In this document: piece after piece, positions 1 through 8,919 of the stretch
Layout: every line of letters begins with the position of its first letter
Numbering within the stretch: position 1 is the stretch's first letter
NCBI GenBank assembly: GCA_002007365.1
Contig: LNZR01000077.1
Span: forward strand, 20,331 to 84,330
Source: Epulopiscium sp. Nele67-Bin005
GTDB lineage: Bacteria > Bacillota > Clostridia > Lachnospirales > Cellulosilyticaceae
Direction of reading: 5' to 3'
DNA: 64,000 nucleotides
Notes under the pieces: model-generated
Databases searched by the model: none
The model's input: only the letters and a program-made list of their open reading frames with translations
What the model was told of the DNA's origin: nothing
Translations under genes and position numbers: made by a program

Positions 1-1
1 A

Positions 2-409
2 GTTATAGATGATAACGGAGATATTGTAGCAATTTATTGTTATACACAAGATACTCGTTTAAATAAATATTCAATAGTTCCTATAGCTTTTCAACAAGAA
101 GATTTGGAATTAGCTCGATGGTTTGGAAAAAGTTCTCCCTCAAATAATAAGGGAGATAAGTGTTTAAAATTAAAACTTGAAGATAAGTTTAATGATGCAG
201 GTTGGTTTACAATTAAAAAAGATGGAAATGGTAGATATAAACAACTTTGTTTTGGCGAACCAATAAATTTTGATAGATGGTTAAATTTAATTAAAGAAGG
301 AACAGTATTTTTTGATAGTGGCATGTATCAAGGTAATTCAAGACCTTATTCTTTGTGGCGTGCTAATAATAAATTTTGGGATAGCTTAATTACAGAAATC
401 TATGAATAA
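2..409 (+). CDS. Probable type II restriction endonuclease, C-terminal part (partial)
   Basis: The reading frame is open from the left edge to a TAA at 407-409, so only the last 135 residues are present. The fragment is hydrophilic, with motifs such as ARWFGKSSPSNNKG and DSGMYQGNSRPYSLWRANN near its end. From memory this resembles the C-terminal part of MvaI/BcnI-type endonucleases, but that was not checked. It converges on a C5-cytosine methyltransferase whose stop lies directly downstream, and a second C5 methyltransferase follows, so an endonuclease of the same system is the natural reading. The ScrFI system, as I recall it, also pairs one endonuclease with two C5 methyltransferases. Alternative: an unrelated accessory protein. 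Confidence 0.55.
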   Translation, partial: VIDDNGDIVAIYCYTQDTRLNKYSIVPIAFQQEDLELARWFGKSSPSNNKGDKCLKLKLEDKFNDAGWFTIKKDGNGRYKQLCFGEPINFDRWLNLIKEGTVFFDSGMYQGNSRPYSLWRANNKFWDSLITEIYE

Positions 410-1567
410 TTATAGTACATTATATTGTTCCAAATAATCAATCATTGATTTTGCAACAGCATCTATAACATTAATGCATACAGAATTTCCAAATTGCTTA
501 TAAGCTTGAGCATTAGACACAGGTATAATAAATTCTTCTGGAAACCCTTGAAGCCTAGCACATTCTCTTGGTGTTAGCATTCTAGGGTTTGTATTGTGTT
601 GTTCTATTAGTGCTTCGCTACCATCTTTATAATATCTGGCGCTAATTGTATTAGTATATTTACTGCTAGAATTAAATACACAAAATCCAAATCCATTGCC
701 TTTTTGCTTATGAAGTTTCTTTCTTTCTAAGTGACCCTGATATAACTTATCTGATATTGTAAATCTAATATCTACACTTTCATCTAAAATCTTTCCAACA
801 CTAATACTATCTGAGATTTTACCTGTAGGATATTGGTATGATGCATAATTATTAGGCAAATAATCCTTATTAAATCCTACAATAATAATCCTTTCACGAT
901 TTTGTGGTACACCAAAATGATAGGCATTTAATACTTCAGGAGCAGGAACATAATAGTTTAACTCATCTAAAATTGAAAGAATTGTTGTTAGAGTATTCCC
1001 TTTATCATGCCCTCTTAGTTGTTTTACATTCTCAAGCATAAAAGCTTTAGGTCGTTTAGTCTTTAAAATTTCAGCAATATTAAAAAATAAAGTTCCTCTT
1101 GCATCATCAAACCCTTTTTTTAGGCCGGCTTGTGAAAATGGCTGACAAGGAAATCCTGCCAATAATATATCATGCTCTGGAATAGTATTAATATCAACTT
1201 GAGTAATATCTCCAACAGGAGTTTCTCCATAATTAATTCTATAAGTTTTTTGTGCAAACTTATCCCATTCAGATGAAAAGACTGTTCGTCCTCCATGTTT
1301 TTGAAAGCCTTGTCTTATACCTCCAATACCTGCAAATAAATCAATTTGAGTAAATCTACATTCAGATTTGGTTGGAGATATAAGAGGGGCCTTTGTTGGG
1401 AAGGTCAATATTTTATTATAAACTATTGGTGGGATTGCTTCTTTATCACTTTCCCATAATTTCATAGTTTTTTCTTGTTCAATACTCAAACCTAACGCAT
1501 CAGAAAATTCCTTTCGTGTTATATCAAGAGCCTTTCTAATATTTGTTATTTCTTGTCCTTGTGTCAT
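410..1567 (-). CDS. DNA (cytosine-5-)-methyltransferase with N-terminal HTH-like segment
   Basis: Transfers a methyl group from S-adenosylmethionine to C5 of cytosine in a target site, protecting DNA from the partner endonuclease. C5-MTase motifs appear in order: motif I DLFAGIGG (about residues 76-83), motif IV GFPCQPFSQAG with catalytic Cys141, motif VI ENVKQL, motif VIII QNRERI, motif IX TPRECARLQGFPE and motif X QFGNSV. The first 55 residues (RKALDITRKEFSDALGL...KLWES) look like a helix-turn-helix, an arrangement seen in methyltransferases that also repress their own promoter. The ATG overlaps the stop of the upstream HTH gene by four bases (ATGA), so the two are translationally coupled. 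Length 385 aa is normal for the family. Confidence 0.93.
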   Translation of the reverse strand: MTQGQEITNIRKALDITRKEFSDALGLSIEQEKTMKLWESDKEAIPPIVYNKILTFPTKAPLISPTKSECRFTQIDLFAGIGGIRQGFQKHGGRTVFSSEWDKFAQKTYRINYGETPVGDITQVDINTIPEHDILLAGFPCQPFSQAGLKKGFDDARGTLFFNIAEILKTKRPKAFMLENVKQLRGHDKGNTLTTILSILDELNYYVPAPEVLNAYHFGVPQNRERIIIVGFNKDYLPNNYASYQYPTGKISDSISVGKILDESVDIRFTISDKLYQGHLERKKLHKQKGNGFGFCVFNSSSKYTNTISARYYKDGSEALIEQHNTNPRMLTPRECARLQGFPEEFIIPVSNAQAYKQFGNSVCINVIDAVAKSMIDYLEQYNVL

Positions 1568-1785
1568 TGGTTCTGCTCCTTAGTTTCATCAAAAGTTAAT
1601 AATTCTTCTATTTTACAATCAAATAATGCACACAACTTTTCTATTGTTTCAAAATCAATACGTGTACTTTTATTTGAATATAAATTAGATATTGTAGTTC
1701 TTGATAACTTTGTTTGTTCATGGACAGATTGAATAGTTAAACGAGACTTGCCCATAAGTGTTGATAAATTGCAATTTAATTTCAT
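1564..1785 (-). CDS. Cro/CI-type HTH regulator of the R-M locus
   Basis: A 73-residue DNA-binding protein made almost entirely of one XRE helix-turn-helix (LTIQSVHEQTKLSRTTISNLY). I chose the ATG at 1785 because AAGGAGG lies just upstream; a longer frame to 1827 has no ribosome site. It sits between two methyltransferase genes and overlaps the downstream one by four bases. By position it may act like a controller (C) protein timing methyltransferase and endonuclease expression, but no C-box was identified. Confidence 0.8.
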   Translation of the reverse strand: MKLNCNLSTLMGKSRLTIQSVHEQTKLSRTTISNLYSNKSTRIDFETIEKLCALFDCKIEELLTFDETKEQNQ

Positions 1786-1877
1786 AGTTTCCTCCTTGGT
1801 ACATATGATGATATACATTTTAACCATAAAACTGTTTATTTGTCAAGAGTTAGGATAAGTAAATTAGACCTACTATA

Positions 1878-1900
1878 TTATAAAGGAAGAAACTCGTACA
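1878..1900. repeat. Short dispersed motif, copy A
   Basis: Intergenic TTATAAAGGAAGAAACTC followed by GTACA. The same 18 bases recur between genes at 18640, followed by CTACA, and a weaker copy lies at 33623. On the minus strand it reads GAGTTTCTTCC followed by TATAAT-like bases, so it may contain a promoter or operator for the leftward gene. Confidence 0.4.
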
Positions 1901-1912
1901 AAAAAAGAACAA

Positions 1913-2893
1913 TTAGCGTGTAATTGCTCTTAAAATTTCGGTTGCTATAATTTTAGAAAGAGGAATAGGGACAGCGTTTCCTATCATTTTGTAGCCAGTA
2001 TCTAAATTATTATATACAAATTCAAAATCATCAGGAAAGCCCTGAATTCTAGCACATTCTCGAACCGTCAGCCTCCTATATAGATGTTCTTTTTCGGGAA
2101 CAAAAATATGTTTATCTTTCTCAATTTTAATCATCTTAGGAGCTTTGGGGTGTAGCTGGCACTGCCTACCACTTGCCTGAACCGTAAAAGCTTGCTCTTG
2201 CCAACTGCGTACACGGTTACGGCTCATATACATTGTAGAAAATGACCCAGTAAAATATTCATGGTTTAAAATTTGCAAATTGGAATTAGCTTTATTTTTT
2301 TCGAGTGCAGGAGTGGCACAATTTTCCAAATCACCAATACATTGTTGCAAATTAATTTTATAATTTAAAGGTTGAGGAAACACAAAGTTTATATCCAAGT
2401 CTTTTCTAAATCCAATATAAAATATTCGTTTCCTATCTTGAGCAACTCCATAATCAGCCGCATTTACCATATTAATATTGACATCATAATTACATATTTC
2501 AAATTGTTCAATGATATTTTTTACAGCATTTGAATGACGATTTGCCATCATGCCAGATACATTTTCAGCCAGAAAAAATTTGGGTTGCTTATCTTTTAAA
2601 ATACGAATATATTCAAAAAATAACTTTCCACGTTCATCATCTATCCCTCGCAAAGAGCCAGCAGCACTCCAACTTTGACAAGGAGGCCCACCAATAATAC
2701 CATCTATATCACTTGGAAAATCAGCATTTTGTATCTGTCTAATATCTCCTTTTATAAGGGGAGCAGAATGGTTTTTTTCATAAGTTGCCCAAATCGTTTT
2801 ATCGTATTCATTTGCCATAGCAATAGTAAATCCAGCTTCCAAAAAACCTAAATCCAATCCCCCAGCTCCACTAAATAAACTAATTATATTCAT
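1913..2893 (-). CDS. DNA (cytosine-5-)-methyltransferase (second enzyme)
   Basis: A second, clearly different C5-cytosine methyltransferase (326 aa). Motif I is [13 protein letters not shown] at residues 5-17, motif [14 protein letters not shown] carries catalytic Cys72, motif VI is ENVSGM, motif [15 protein letters not shown], motif [17 protein letters not shown] and motif X MIGNAVP. I chose the ATG at 2893 because AAAGGAGA precedes it at good spacing; an in-frame ATG seven codons upstream has no ribosome site. Two unlike C5 enzymes at one locus suggest either a site needing separate methylation of each strand or a pair of overlapping specificities. It is first in the leftward run and has its own promoter at 2922-2950. 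Confidence 0.93.
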   Translation of the reverse strand: MNIISLFSGAGGLDLGFLEAGFTIAMANEYDKTIWATYEKNHSAPLIKGDIRQIQNADFPSDIDGIIGGPPCQSWSAAGSLRGIDDERGKLFFEYIRILKDKQPKFFLAENVSGMMANRHSNAVKNIIEQFEICNYDVNINMVNAADYGVAQDRKRIFYIGFRKDLDINFVFPQPLNYKINLQQCIGDLENCATPALEKNKANSNLQILNHEYFTGSFSTMYMSRNRVRSWQEQAFTVQASGRQCQLHPKAPKMIKIEKDKHIFVPEKEHLYRRLTVRECARIQGFPDDFEFVYNNLDTGYKMIGNAVPIPLSKIIATEILRAITR

Positions 2894-2921
2894 AATGACA
2901 TCTCCTTTCACCATTTAATAT

Positions 2922-2950
2922 AGTATACAAAATAGGATTTATTTTGTCCA
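2922..2950 (-). promoter_or_regulatory. Sigma-A promoter for the leftward methyltransferase
   Basis: Reading leftward, TGGACA (2945-2950) and TATACT (2922-2927) are separated by exactly 17 bases, 29 bases upstream of the chosen ATG. Confidence 0.55.
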
Positions 2951-3077
2951 CCTTAAATAATAAAAAAATTTTTGAGAAAGTGTTTAGAATATATTTTGTT
3001 GGCAATACTTTATTTAGGTTAATAGAACGGGAAATTTTAGGTATACTACTAGTATAAAATTTAAGGAGGAATTTCAG

Positions 3078-3857
3078 ATGAAAGATGTGGCATTAATTAC
3101 AGGAGCTTCTAGTGGAATTGGGTTAGAATTTGCAAAAATTCATGCATCACGTGGTGGAGATTTAGTAATTATTTCAAGAAATTTAGCAGACTTAGAAAAA
3201 GTTAAGCTAGACCTACAGGAGCAATATAAAATAGAGGTAGTTTGTATTGCAAAGGACTTGTCAGTGAGGGGGTCAGCTACTGAAATTTATAAGGAAACTA
3301 TAGATAAGAAGATTGAGGTTATGTATTTAATTAATAATGCTGGTTTTGGAGGTCAGGGGTATTTTCATGAGCGTAAATGGGAAGCTGACCTTGCTATGAT
3401 GGAAGTAAATATGTTTGCATTAACGGAGTTAACAAGATTATTTTTACCACATTTTATTAAAAGGAAGAAAGGCAAAATTTTAAATACTTCTTCAACTGCT
3501 GCTCTTATGCCAGGGCCTTTACAAGCTGTTTATTATGCAACAAAAGCTTATGTAACTTCGTTTTCAAATGCGCTCTCATCGGAATTAGAAGGGACTGGGG
3601 TCACTGTGACTACATTAATGCCAGGAGCTACAGAAACCAAATTTGCTTCAACATCTGGAATGGATAAGACGGATTTATTTAGTAAAACTGCTCCTGCTAG
3701 TGAAGTTGCAAAAGATGGTTATAATGGAATGTTAGCAGGTAAATTAAATGTGATTTCTGGAGTGCCAGCCCCACTTAGAGCAACTTTGGCATTAGCTCCG
3801 TTTCTTCCCAAAAAAGTTATGCTAGATACTATTAAAAAACACCAACAAGTAAAATAA
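3078..3857 (+). CDS. Short-chain dehydrogenase/reductase
   Basis: A 259-residue cytosolic SDR. The cofactor-binding TGASSGIG lies at residues 8-15, NNAG follows in the expected place, and the catalytic YxxxK is Y152-K156 with an upstream serine run (NTSSTAAL). This is the classical Rossmann-fold oxidoreductase layout. The substrate cannot be deduced. The start has AAGGAGG seven to eight bases upstream. It stands alone, closed by a strong terminator at 3950-3989. Confidence 0.9.
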   Translation: MKDVALITGASSGIGLEFAKIHASRGGDLVIISRNLADLEKVKLDLQEQYKIEVVCIAKDLSVRGSATEIYKETIDKKIEVMYLINNAGFGGQGYFHERKWEADLAMMEVNMFALTELTRLFLPHFIKRKKGKILNTSSTAALMPGPLQAVYYATKAYVTSFSNALSSELEGTGVTVTTLMPGATETKFASTSGMDKTDLFSKTAPASEVAKDGYNGMLAGKLNVISGVPAPLRATLALAPFLPKKVMLDTIKKHQQVK

Positions 3858-3949
3858 AACTATGGAATAAAAATATAATTTATGGTATACTAATTATAGT
3901 GAAATATTGATTTTTGATATAATAATTGAAAATAAAATTTTAATATATG

Positions 3950-3989
3950 GCTAGTTATAGAATAAATTTCTATAGCTAGCTTTTTTTTT
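3950..3989 (+). terminator. Rho-independent terminator
   Basis: An 11-bp stem (GCTAGTTATAG with CTATAGCTAGC) is followed directly by nine T residues. Confidence 0.85.
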
Positions 3990-3992
3990 GGG

Positions 3993-4030
3993 GTGACAAA
4001 AAAGCAACTTTATCACGATTTTTGAAATTC
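3993..4030 (+). repeat. Dispersed repeat family, single copy
   Basis: GTGACAAAAAAGCAACTT followed by TATCACGATTTTTGAAATTC. The right half, TCACGATTTTTGAAA, recurs at 43397-43433, and its reverse complement recurs in the tandem repeats at 25068-25380. See findings. Confidence 0.5.
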
Positions 4031-4091
4031 AGTTTTGGAGCAAATATATTTTTGAAATTAAATTTCTTTTTTGTGAAATAAATATTCTTCC

Positions 4092-4120
4092 TTGATAGAT
4101 AGAAAAAGTGGTGTTATAAT
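4092..4120 (+). promoter_or_regulatory. Sigma-A promoter for mtaB
   Basis: TTGATA (4092-4097) and TATAAT (4115-4120) with a 17-base spacer, about 60 bases before the GTG start. The rest of the 3858-4179 gap holds the terminator and the repeat listed above. Confidence 0.65.
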
Positions 4121-4179
4121 AAAATAATTATTGAAGCCGTTGACTTCATGCGAAATACAGAAATGAGGAGGTAAGTGCT

Positions 4180-5553
4180 GTGTTTGAGGCTTGCCAAAAA
4201 AATGTAGATTTAACATTAGACACAAAAAAATTTTTTGAACAATACAACAGAAATAGACGCATTGCAACTTTTACTTTGGGGTGCAAAGTAAATCAATATG
4301 ATACAGAGGCTGTAGTTGAACAATTTACAAATGTTGGATATGAAGTTGTAAATTTTAATGAAAATGCTGATGTTTATATAGTAAATACGTGTACTGTTAC
4401 GCATCTAAGCGACAGAAAATGTAGGCAAATGTTGCGTAAAACAAAGCGAATGAATGAAAATAGTATTTTAGTAGCAATGGGGTGTTATGTTCAATCTGTG
4501 CAACAAAAAATTAAAGAAGAAGTACCAGAAGTTGATATCATAATAGGAACAAATGGTCGTAGTGAAACTTTAAATATGGTAAATAATTATTGTATTAACA
4601 AAACTTTTGACCCAATAGAAGATATTATGAATATTGAACTTTTTGAAGAATTAAAAATTTCACAAATTGATGGTCATACAAGAGCTTACCTTAAAATTCA
4701 AGAAGGTTGTAATAATTATTGTACTTATTGTATTATTCCTTATGTTAGAGGTAATATTAGAAGTAGACAGGAGCAAAATGTAATTGAAGAAGCAATTCGT
4801 CTTACTAATATTGGATTTAAAGAAATTATTTTAACGGGAATACATGTAGCATCTTATGGAAAAGATTTGAACCAAACTTCTTTAGAAACGTTACTTCCAA
4901 AACTTAATGATATAGAAAATTTGGAGAGAGTGAGATTAAGTTCTATTGAGCCAGTTGTAATAACTGAACAATTTTTAAATACTATTAATCAACTGCCAAA
5001 GATGTGTAAGCATTTTCATTTGTCGTTACAAAGTGGTTGTGACACTGTTTTAGAAAGAATGAACCGAAAATATACGACTGATGAATATTTTGCTAGTGTA
5101 CAAGCATTAAAAAATGTTTGGGAAGATGTGGCATTAACAACAGATATAATAGTAGGTTTTCCAAATGAAACTGAAGAAGAGTTTGAAGAAACTATGAAAT
5201 TTGTAGAAAAAGTTGGATTTTATCAAATTCACATTTTTCCATTTTCTCCAAGAGAGGGAACAAAAGCTAGTACTATGAGTGGTCAAGTTGAGCCGCAAAT
5301 CAAAGAAGAGCGTGCCAAACGATTAAAACAATTGTCACAAAAATTAACTGAGCAGTTTTTACAAAAGCAAATTGATAAAACTGTTACTATATTAGTTGAA
5401 AAACATGAAAATAATCGTATAATTGGGCATACTAGTAACTATATTAAAGTTAAGGCCACATTAAATACCTATGTTAGCTATGAAAATCAGTTAGTAAATG
5501 TAAAAATTATTACACAAGAAAATGGATTTTTAAATGGTATGGTAGTTAACTAA
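4180..5553 (+). CDS. mtaB: tRNA t6A37 methylthiotransferase MtaB
   Basis: Radical SAM enzyme that adds a methylthio group to t6A37 in ANN-decoding tRNAs. The N-terminal UPF0004 domain starts FTLGCKVNQYDTEA, a signature that separates MtaB from MiaB. The radical SAM cluster CNNYCTYC has Cys177, Cys181 and Cys184, followed by IIPYVRG. A weak C-terminal TRAM-like region ends the 457 aa. The start is GTG, supported by GAGGAGG eight bases upstream. It begins a rightward run in which ireB, ruvX and a DUF1292 gene follow. A second, distinct methylthiotransferase (miaB) lies at 50.6 kb. Confidence 0.93.
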   Translation: MFEACQKNVDLTLDTKKFFEQYNRNRRIATFTLGCKVNQYDTEAVVEQFTNVGYEVVNFNENADVYIVNTCTVTHLSDRKCRQMLRKTKRMNENSILVAMGCYVQSVQQKIKEEVPEVDIIIGTNGRSETLNMVNNYCINKTFDPIEDIMNIELFEELKISQIDGHTRAYLKIQEGCNNYCTYCIIPYVRGNIRSRQEQNVIEEAIRLTNIGFKEIILTGIHVASYGKDLNQTSLETLLPKLNDIENLERVRLSSIEPVVITEQFLNTINQLPKMCKHFHLSLQSGCDTVLERMNRKYTTDEYFASVQALKNVWEDVALTTDIIVGFPNETEEEFEETMKFVEKVGFYQIHIFPFSPREGTKASTMSGQVEPQIKEERAKRLKQLSQKLTEQFLQKQIDKTVTILVEKHENNRIIGHTSNYIKVKATLNTYVSYENQLVNVKIITQENGFLNGMVVN

Positions 5554-5580
5554 AATTATAAATTGAAAGGTGATGATTAG

Positions 5581-5835
5581 ATGAATAATATGAACGAGAC
5601 AATGCAATTTCAATTTAATTTATCTGAACCACAATCAACAAAGGAAGTTCTACTAGATGTGTATACAGCGTTGAATGATAAAGGGTATAATCCTATTAAT
5701 CAAATTGTAGGGTATATAATGTCGGGAGACCCTACCTATATTACTAGCCATAATGGGGCTAGAACTAAAATTAGAAAATTAGAACGTGATGAAATTTTAG
5801 AGGAATTGGTTGCATTTTATTTAAAACAATCGTAA
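5581..5835 (+). CDS. ireB: IreB family regulatory phosphoprotein (UPF0297)
   Basis: An 84-residue protein of the IreB/YrzL family. In enterococci IreB is a substrate of the IreK kinase and a negative regulator of cephalosporin resistance. The family core is visible: [31 protein letters not shown]...[20 protein letters not shown]. Length is normal. It precedes ruvX and a DUF1292 gene, the order conserved across Firmicutes, which supports the call. Confidence 0.92.
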   Translation: MNNMNETMQFQFNLSEPQSTKEVLLDVYTALNDKGYNPINQIVGYIMSGDPTYITSHNGARTKIRKLERDEILEELVAFYLKQS

Positions 5836-5840
5836 TTAAC

Positions 5841-5865
5841 AGGCTGTAGAATACATCTGCAGCCT
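5841..5865 (+). terminator. Intra-operon hairpin, weak terminator or attenuator
   Basis: AGGCTGTAG pairs with CTGCAGCCT over nine bases with a seven-base loop. Only a poor T-run follows, so it may trim or partly terminate transcription between ireB and ruvX. Confidence 0.45.
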
Positions 5866-5892
5866 ATTATATTAATTAGACTGGAGTATAAA

Positions 5893-6327
5893 TTGAGAAT
5901 TTTAGGATTGGATTATGGTACAAAGACTACAGGGGTTGCAGTTAGTGATCCGTTTGGGCTTACGGCTCAAGGTTTAGAAATTATAAGGCGTACAGATGAG
6001 TTTAATATTAAGCCTACAATTGCTCGCATTAAAGAACTTTGTGAAGAATATAAAGTTGAAAAAATCGTTTTAGGGTATCCAAAAAATATGGATAATTCTG
6101 AAGGTGAACGATGTGAGCAAACCAAAAAGTTTAAGCAAAAATTAGAAGGAAATCTTCGGTTGCCTGTTGAACTTTGGGACGAAAGACTCTCTACGGTATC
6201 GGCTGAAAATATGTTAATTAGTGCTGATATGAGTCGCCAAAAACGAAAAAAGGTTATTGATAAAGTAGCCTCTACAATTATTTTGCAAAATTACTTAGAT
6301 GCTAATCCAAATAAAACTAGTATCTAA
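5893..6327 (+). CDS. ruvX: RuvX/YqgF family Holliday junction resolvase-like nuclease
   Basis: A 144-residue RNase H-fold nuclease; family members resolve Holliday junctions or process pre-16S rRNA. The N-terminal acidic motif ILGLDYGTKTTGVAVSD, the middle VLGYPKNMDNSEG (family usually PxxxdGt) and DERLSTVSAE are all present. The start is TTG with CTGGAG upstream; no ATG fits the conserved N-terminus. It lies between ireB and the DUF1292 gene in the conserved order. Confidence 0.92.
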   Translation: MRILGLDYGTKTTGVAVSDPFGLTAQGLEIIRRTDEFNIKPTIARIKELCEEYKVEKIVLGYPKNMDNSEGERCEQTKKFKQKLEGNLRLPVELWDERLSTVSAENMLISADMSRQKRKKVIDKVASTIILQNYLDANPNKTSI

Positions 6328-6383
6328 TTAAAATACATTAGACTAAATTTAGTTTAAAATTACAAATTTAAAGGAGTGAATGC

Positions 6384-6635
6384 ATGGAAAAAATAACTTT
6401 TATTGATGATGAATTTAATGAAATCTTATTTGAAATTGTTGACCAAATAGAAATTGATGGTACAAAATATTTATTAGTGGAAGATGAAGATGAAGTGGCG
6501 ACTATTTTAAAGGAAGCTGAAGATGAGTCTAGCGATGAAATTTCGATTACTTATCAATTGATAGAAGACCAAAATGAGTTTCAAAAAGTAATGTTATCAT
6601 TTATGGAAAGTGATGAATATGATATAGAAATCTAA
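6384..6635 (+). CDS. DUF1292 family protein (YrzB-like)
   Basis: An 83-residue very acidic protein with the DUF1292 pattern (ITFIDDEFNEILFEIVDQIEIDGTKYLLVE). Its molecular role is not established, but it is the usual third gene after ireB and ruvX. It has AAAGGAG upstream of the ATG and no membrane segment. Confidence 0.85.
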   Translation: MEKITFIDDEFNEILFEIVDQIEIDGTKYLLVEDEDEVATILKEAEDESSDEISITYQLIEDQNEFQKVMLSFMESDEYDIEI

Positions 6636-6651
6636 TGAAATTCAATATCAA

Positions 6652-6680
6652 TTGACAAGGAAACATTTTTCTTATATAAT
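6652..6680 (+). promoter_or_regulatory. Consensus sigma-A promoter for the Fur-family gene
   Basis: TTGACA (6652-6657) and TATAAT (6675-6680), both perfect, with 17 bases between and the ATG 43 bases downstream. Confidence 0.8.
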
Positions 6681-6722
6681 AAATGTACCTAAGAAAAATT
6701 ATAATTAAGGAGCGAAATTAAA

Positions 6723-7151
6723 ATGAATACGGCATCATTTAAAGAACGATTAAAAGAAAAAGGTTGTAAATTGACCACTCAAAGACGTGCAGTATTAGAC
6801 ATTCTAATTAGTCACCAAGGCAAACATTTATCTATAGAGGAAATTTATTCTTTTGTTAAAGAAGAGTATCCTGAAATTGGTTTAGCTACTGTTTATCGTA
6901 CGGTACAATTATTTGAGGAAATGAAATTAGTAGATAGGTTAAATTTTGATGATGGGTGTAATAGATTTGAACTTAGTTCACCTGATGAGGTACACCAACA
7001 CCATCATTTAATTTGTCAAAAGTGCAATAAAATTTTAGAAGTTGAAGATGATTTATTGACAGAAATAGAAGAAGGAATTCAGACAAAATATAACTTCCAA
7101 ATCAATAACCATAATGTAATATTTTATGGATTTTGTGAGGAGTGCAAATAA
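6723..7151 (+). CDS. Fur/PerR family metal-dependent repressor
   Basis: A 142-residue winged-helix regulator. The N-terminal DNA-binding domain contains LTTQRRAVLDIL and LATVYRTVQLFEEMKLV. The metal/dimerisation domain has HQHHHLICQKC and a C-terminal CEEC, the two CxxC pairs that bind structural zinc. PerR and Fur cannot be separated safely from this. It has its own consensus promoter and is followed 17 bases later by rnj. A Fur-type box upstream of the flavodoxin operon at 38.4 kb could be a target of this protein or a paralogue. Confidence 0.9.
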   Translation: MNTASFKERLKEKGCKLTTQRRAVLDILISHQGKHLSIEEIYSFVKEEYPEIGLATVYRTVQLFEEMKLVDRLNFDDGCNRFELSSPDEVHQHHHLICQKCNKILEVEDDLLTEIEEGIQTKYNFQINNHNVIFYGFCEECK

Positions 7152-7168
7152 AATAAGGAGGTGTACTT

Positions 7169-8839
7169 TTGGTACCTAAAAAACCAAAAAGTAAGTTACG
7201 CATTATTCCATTAGGAGGACTTGGAGAAATTGGAAAAAACATGACTGTATTTGAGTATGAAAACGACTTAATTATAGTAGACTGTGGTCTAGCTTTTCCA
7301 ACTGATGAGATGTTAGGGATAGATTTAGTAATTCCCGATATAACTTATTTACTAAAAAATGCAGAAAAAATTAAAGGTGTTGTGTTAACTCATGGTCATG
7401 AAGATCATATTGGAGGTTTACCATACTTTTTACAAGAAATTAACGTACCAATTTATGGTACAAGACTTACAATCGGATTAGTTGAAAACAAACTTCGTGA
7501 GCATAATTTACTAAAAACTACGACTCGCCATAATGTTTCACAAGGAGATACAATTAAACTTGGAAATAGTTTTAAAGTAGAGTTTATAACTTCAAATCAT
7601 AGTATTGCAGATGCTGTAATATTATCAATTTGGACTCCAGCTGGGACAGTTGTGCATACAGGAGATTTTAAAATTGATTATACCCCAGTTAAAGGAGAAG
7701 TCTTAAATTTACATCGTTTAGCTGAGCTTGGTAAAAAAGGCGTATTAGCTCTAATGGCTGATAGTACTAATGTTGAGCGTGCTGGATATACTCAATCAGA
7801 ACGAACTGTTGGACAAACTTTAGAAGATGTATTTAATAAATCAAAAGATAAAAGAATTATGGTTGCGACTTTTGCATCAAACGTAGATAGGGTTCAGCAA
7901 ATCATAACAGCGGCACACAATACAAAGCGAAAAGTAGCAGTAATTGGGCGTAGTATGGTAAATGTTGTAAAAACTGCAAGTGAACTTGGCTATCTTGATA
8001 TTCCAAAAAATACTTTGATTGATATTAATGATATTCGTCGTTATAATGATGATCAAGTTGTTTTAATCATGACGGGAAGTCAAGGAGAACCAATGGCTGC
8101 ACTATCTCGTATGGCTAAATCGGAGCATAAACAAATTGAAATTAAACCTGGAGATGTAGTTATTTTGAGCGCAACACCAATTCCAGGAAATGAAAAAACA
8201 GTATCAAATGTAATTAATGAGCTTGCTAGAAAAGGAGCAATTGTAGTTAAAGAAGATACACACGTTTCTGGTCATGCTGCTCAAGAAGAATTAAAACTTA
8301 TCCATGCTTTAGTTAGAGCTAAATATTTTGTTCCAGTTCATGGGGAATATCGTCATCTTCAAAAGCACGCTGAACTCGCAGTTGCAATGGGTACACCAAA
8401 AGCTAATATTCCAGTTATGGCTATTGGAGATGTTTTGGAAATCAACAAAAATTCTTGCAAAATTGTAGGAACTGTTCCTTCTGGACAAGTGTTAGTTGAT
8501 GGGCTAGGCGTTGGAGATGTTGGAAATATTGTACTTCGAGATAGAAAACATTTATCTCAAGATGGACTATTAATTGCAGTAATGACATTAGAGCGTGAGT
8601 CGGGTTGTGTAGTTGCAGGCCCTGATATTATTTCCAGAGGTTTCGTTTATGTAAGAGAAGCTGAAAACTTAATGGACGAAGCTAAAAACGTTGTAAAAAA
8701 AGCGCTGGAAAGATGTGAAACTCAAGGAATTATTGAGTGGACTCAAATTAAAACTATCGTAAAAGATGATTTACGTGATTTTGTTTGGCACAAAACAAAA
8801 CGTAGCCCAATGGTTCTTCCTATTATTATGGAAGTTTAA
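7169..8839 (+). CDS. rnj: Ribonuclease J
   Basis: A 556-residue metallo-beta-lactamase/beta-CASP ribonuclease for mRNA turnover and rRNA maturation (5'-3' exo and endo activity in the family). The zinc motif HGHEDH is residues 75-80, NHSIADA and HTGDFKID follow, the beta-CASP domain carries IMTGSQGEPMAALSRMA, and HVSGHA and PVHGEYRHL are near residues 370-395. The start is TTG, eight bases after AAGGAGG. It probably shares a transcript with the Fur-family gene. Confidence 0.96.
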   Translation: MVPKKPKSKLRIIPLGGLGEIGKNMTVFEYENDLIIVDCGLAFPTDEMLGIDLVIPDITYLLKNAEKIKGVVLTHGHEDHIGGLPYFLQEINVPIYGTRLTIGLVENKLREHNLLKTTTRHNVSQGDTIKLGNSFKVEFITSNHSIADAVILSIWTPAGTVVHTGDFKIDYTPVKGEVLNLHRLAELGKKGVLALMADSTNVERAGYTQSERTVGQTLEDVFNKSKDKRIMVATFASNVDRVQQIITAAHNTKRKVAVIGRSMVNVVKTASELGYLDIPKNTLIDINDIRRYNDDQVVLIMTGSQGEPMAALSRMAKSEHKQIEIKPGDVVILSATPIPGNEKTVSNVINELARKGAIVVKEDTHVSGHAAQEELKLIHALVRAKYFVPVHGEYRHLQKHAELAVAMGTPKANIPVMAIGDVLEINKNSCKIVGTVPSGQVLVDGLGVGDVGNIVLRDRKHLSQDGLLIAVMTLERESGCVVAGPDIISRGFVYVREAENLMDEAKNVVKKALERCETQGIIEWTQIKTIVKDDLRDFVWHKTKRSPMVLPIIMEV

Positions 8840-8919
8840 TTGGAAATTTACACCATTAAATTTTGATTGTAGAAGTAAAATACTAAAATAAAATTGAATT
8901 TTGTGGGGAGGATTAACTT

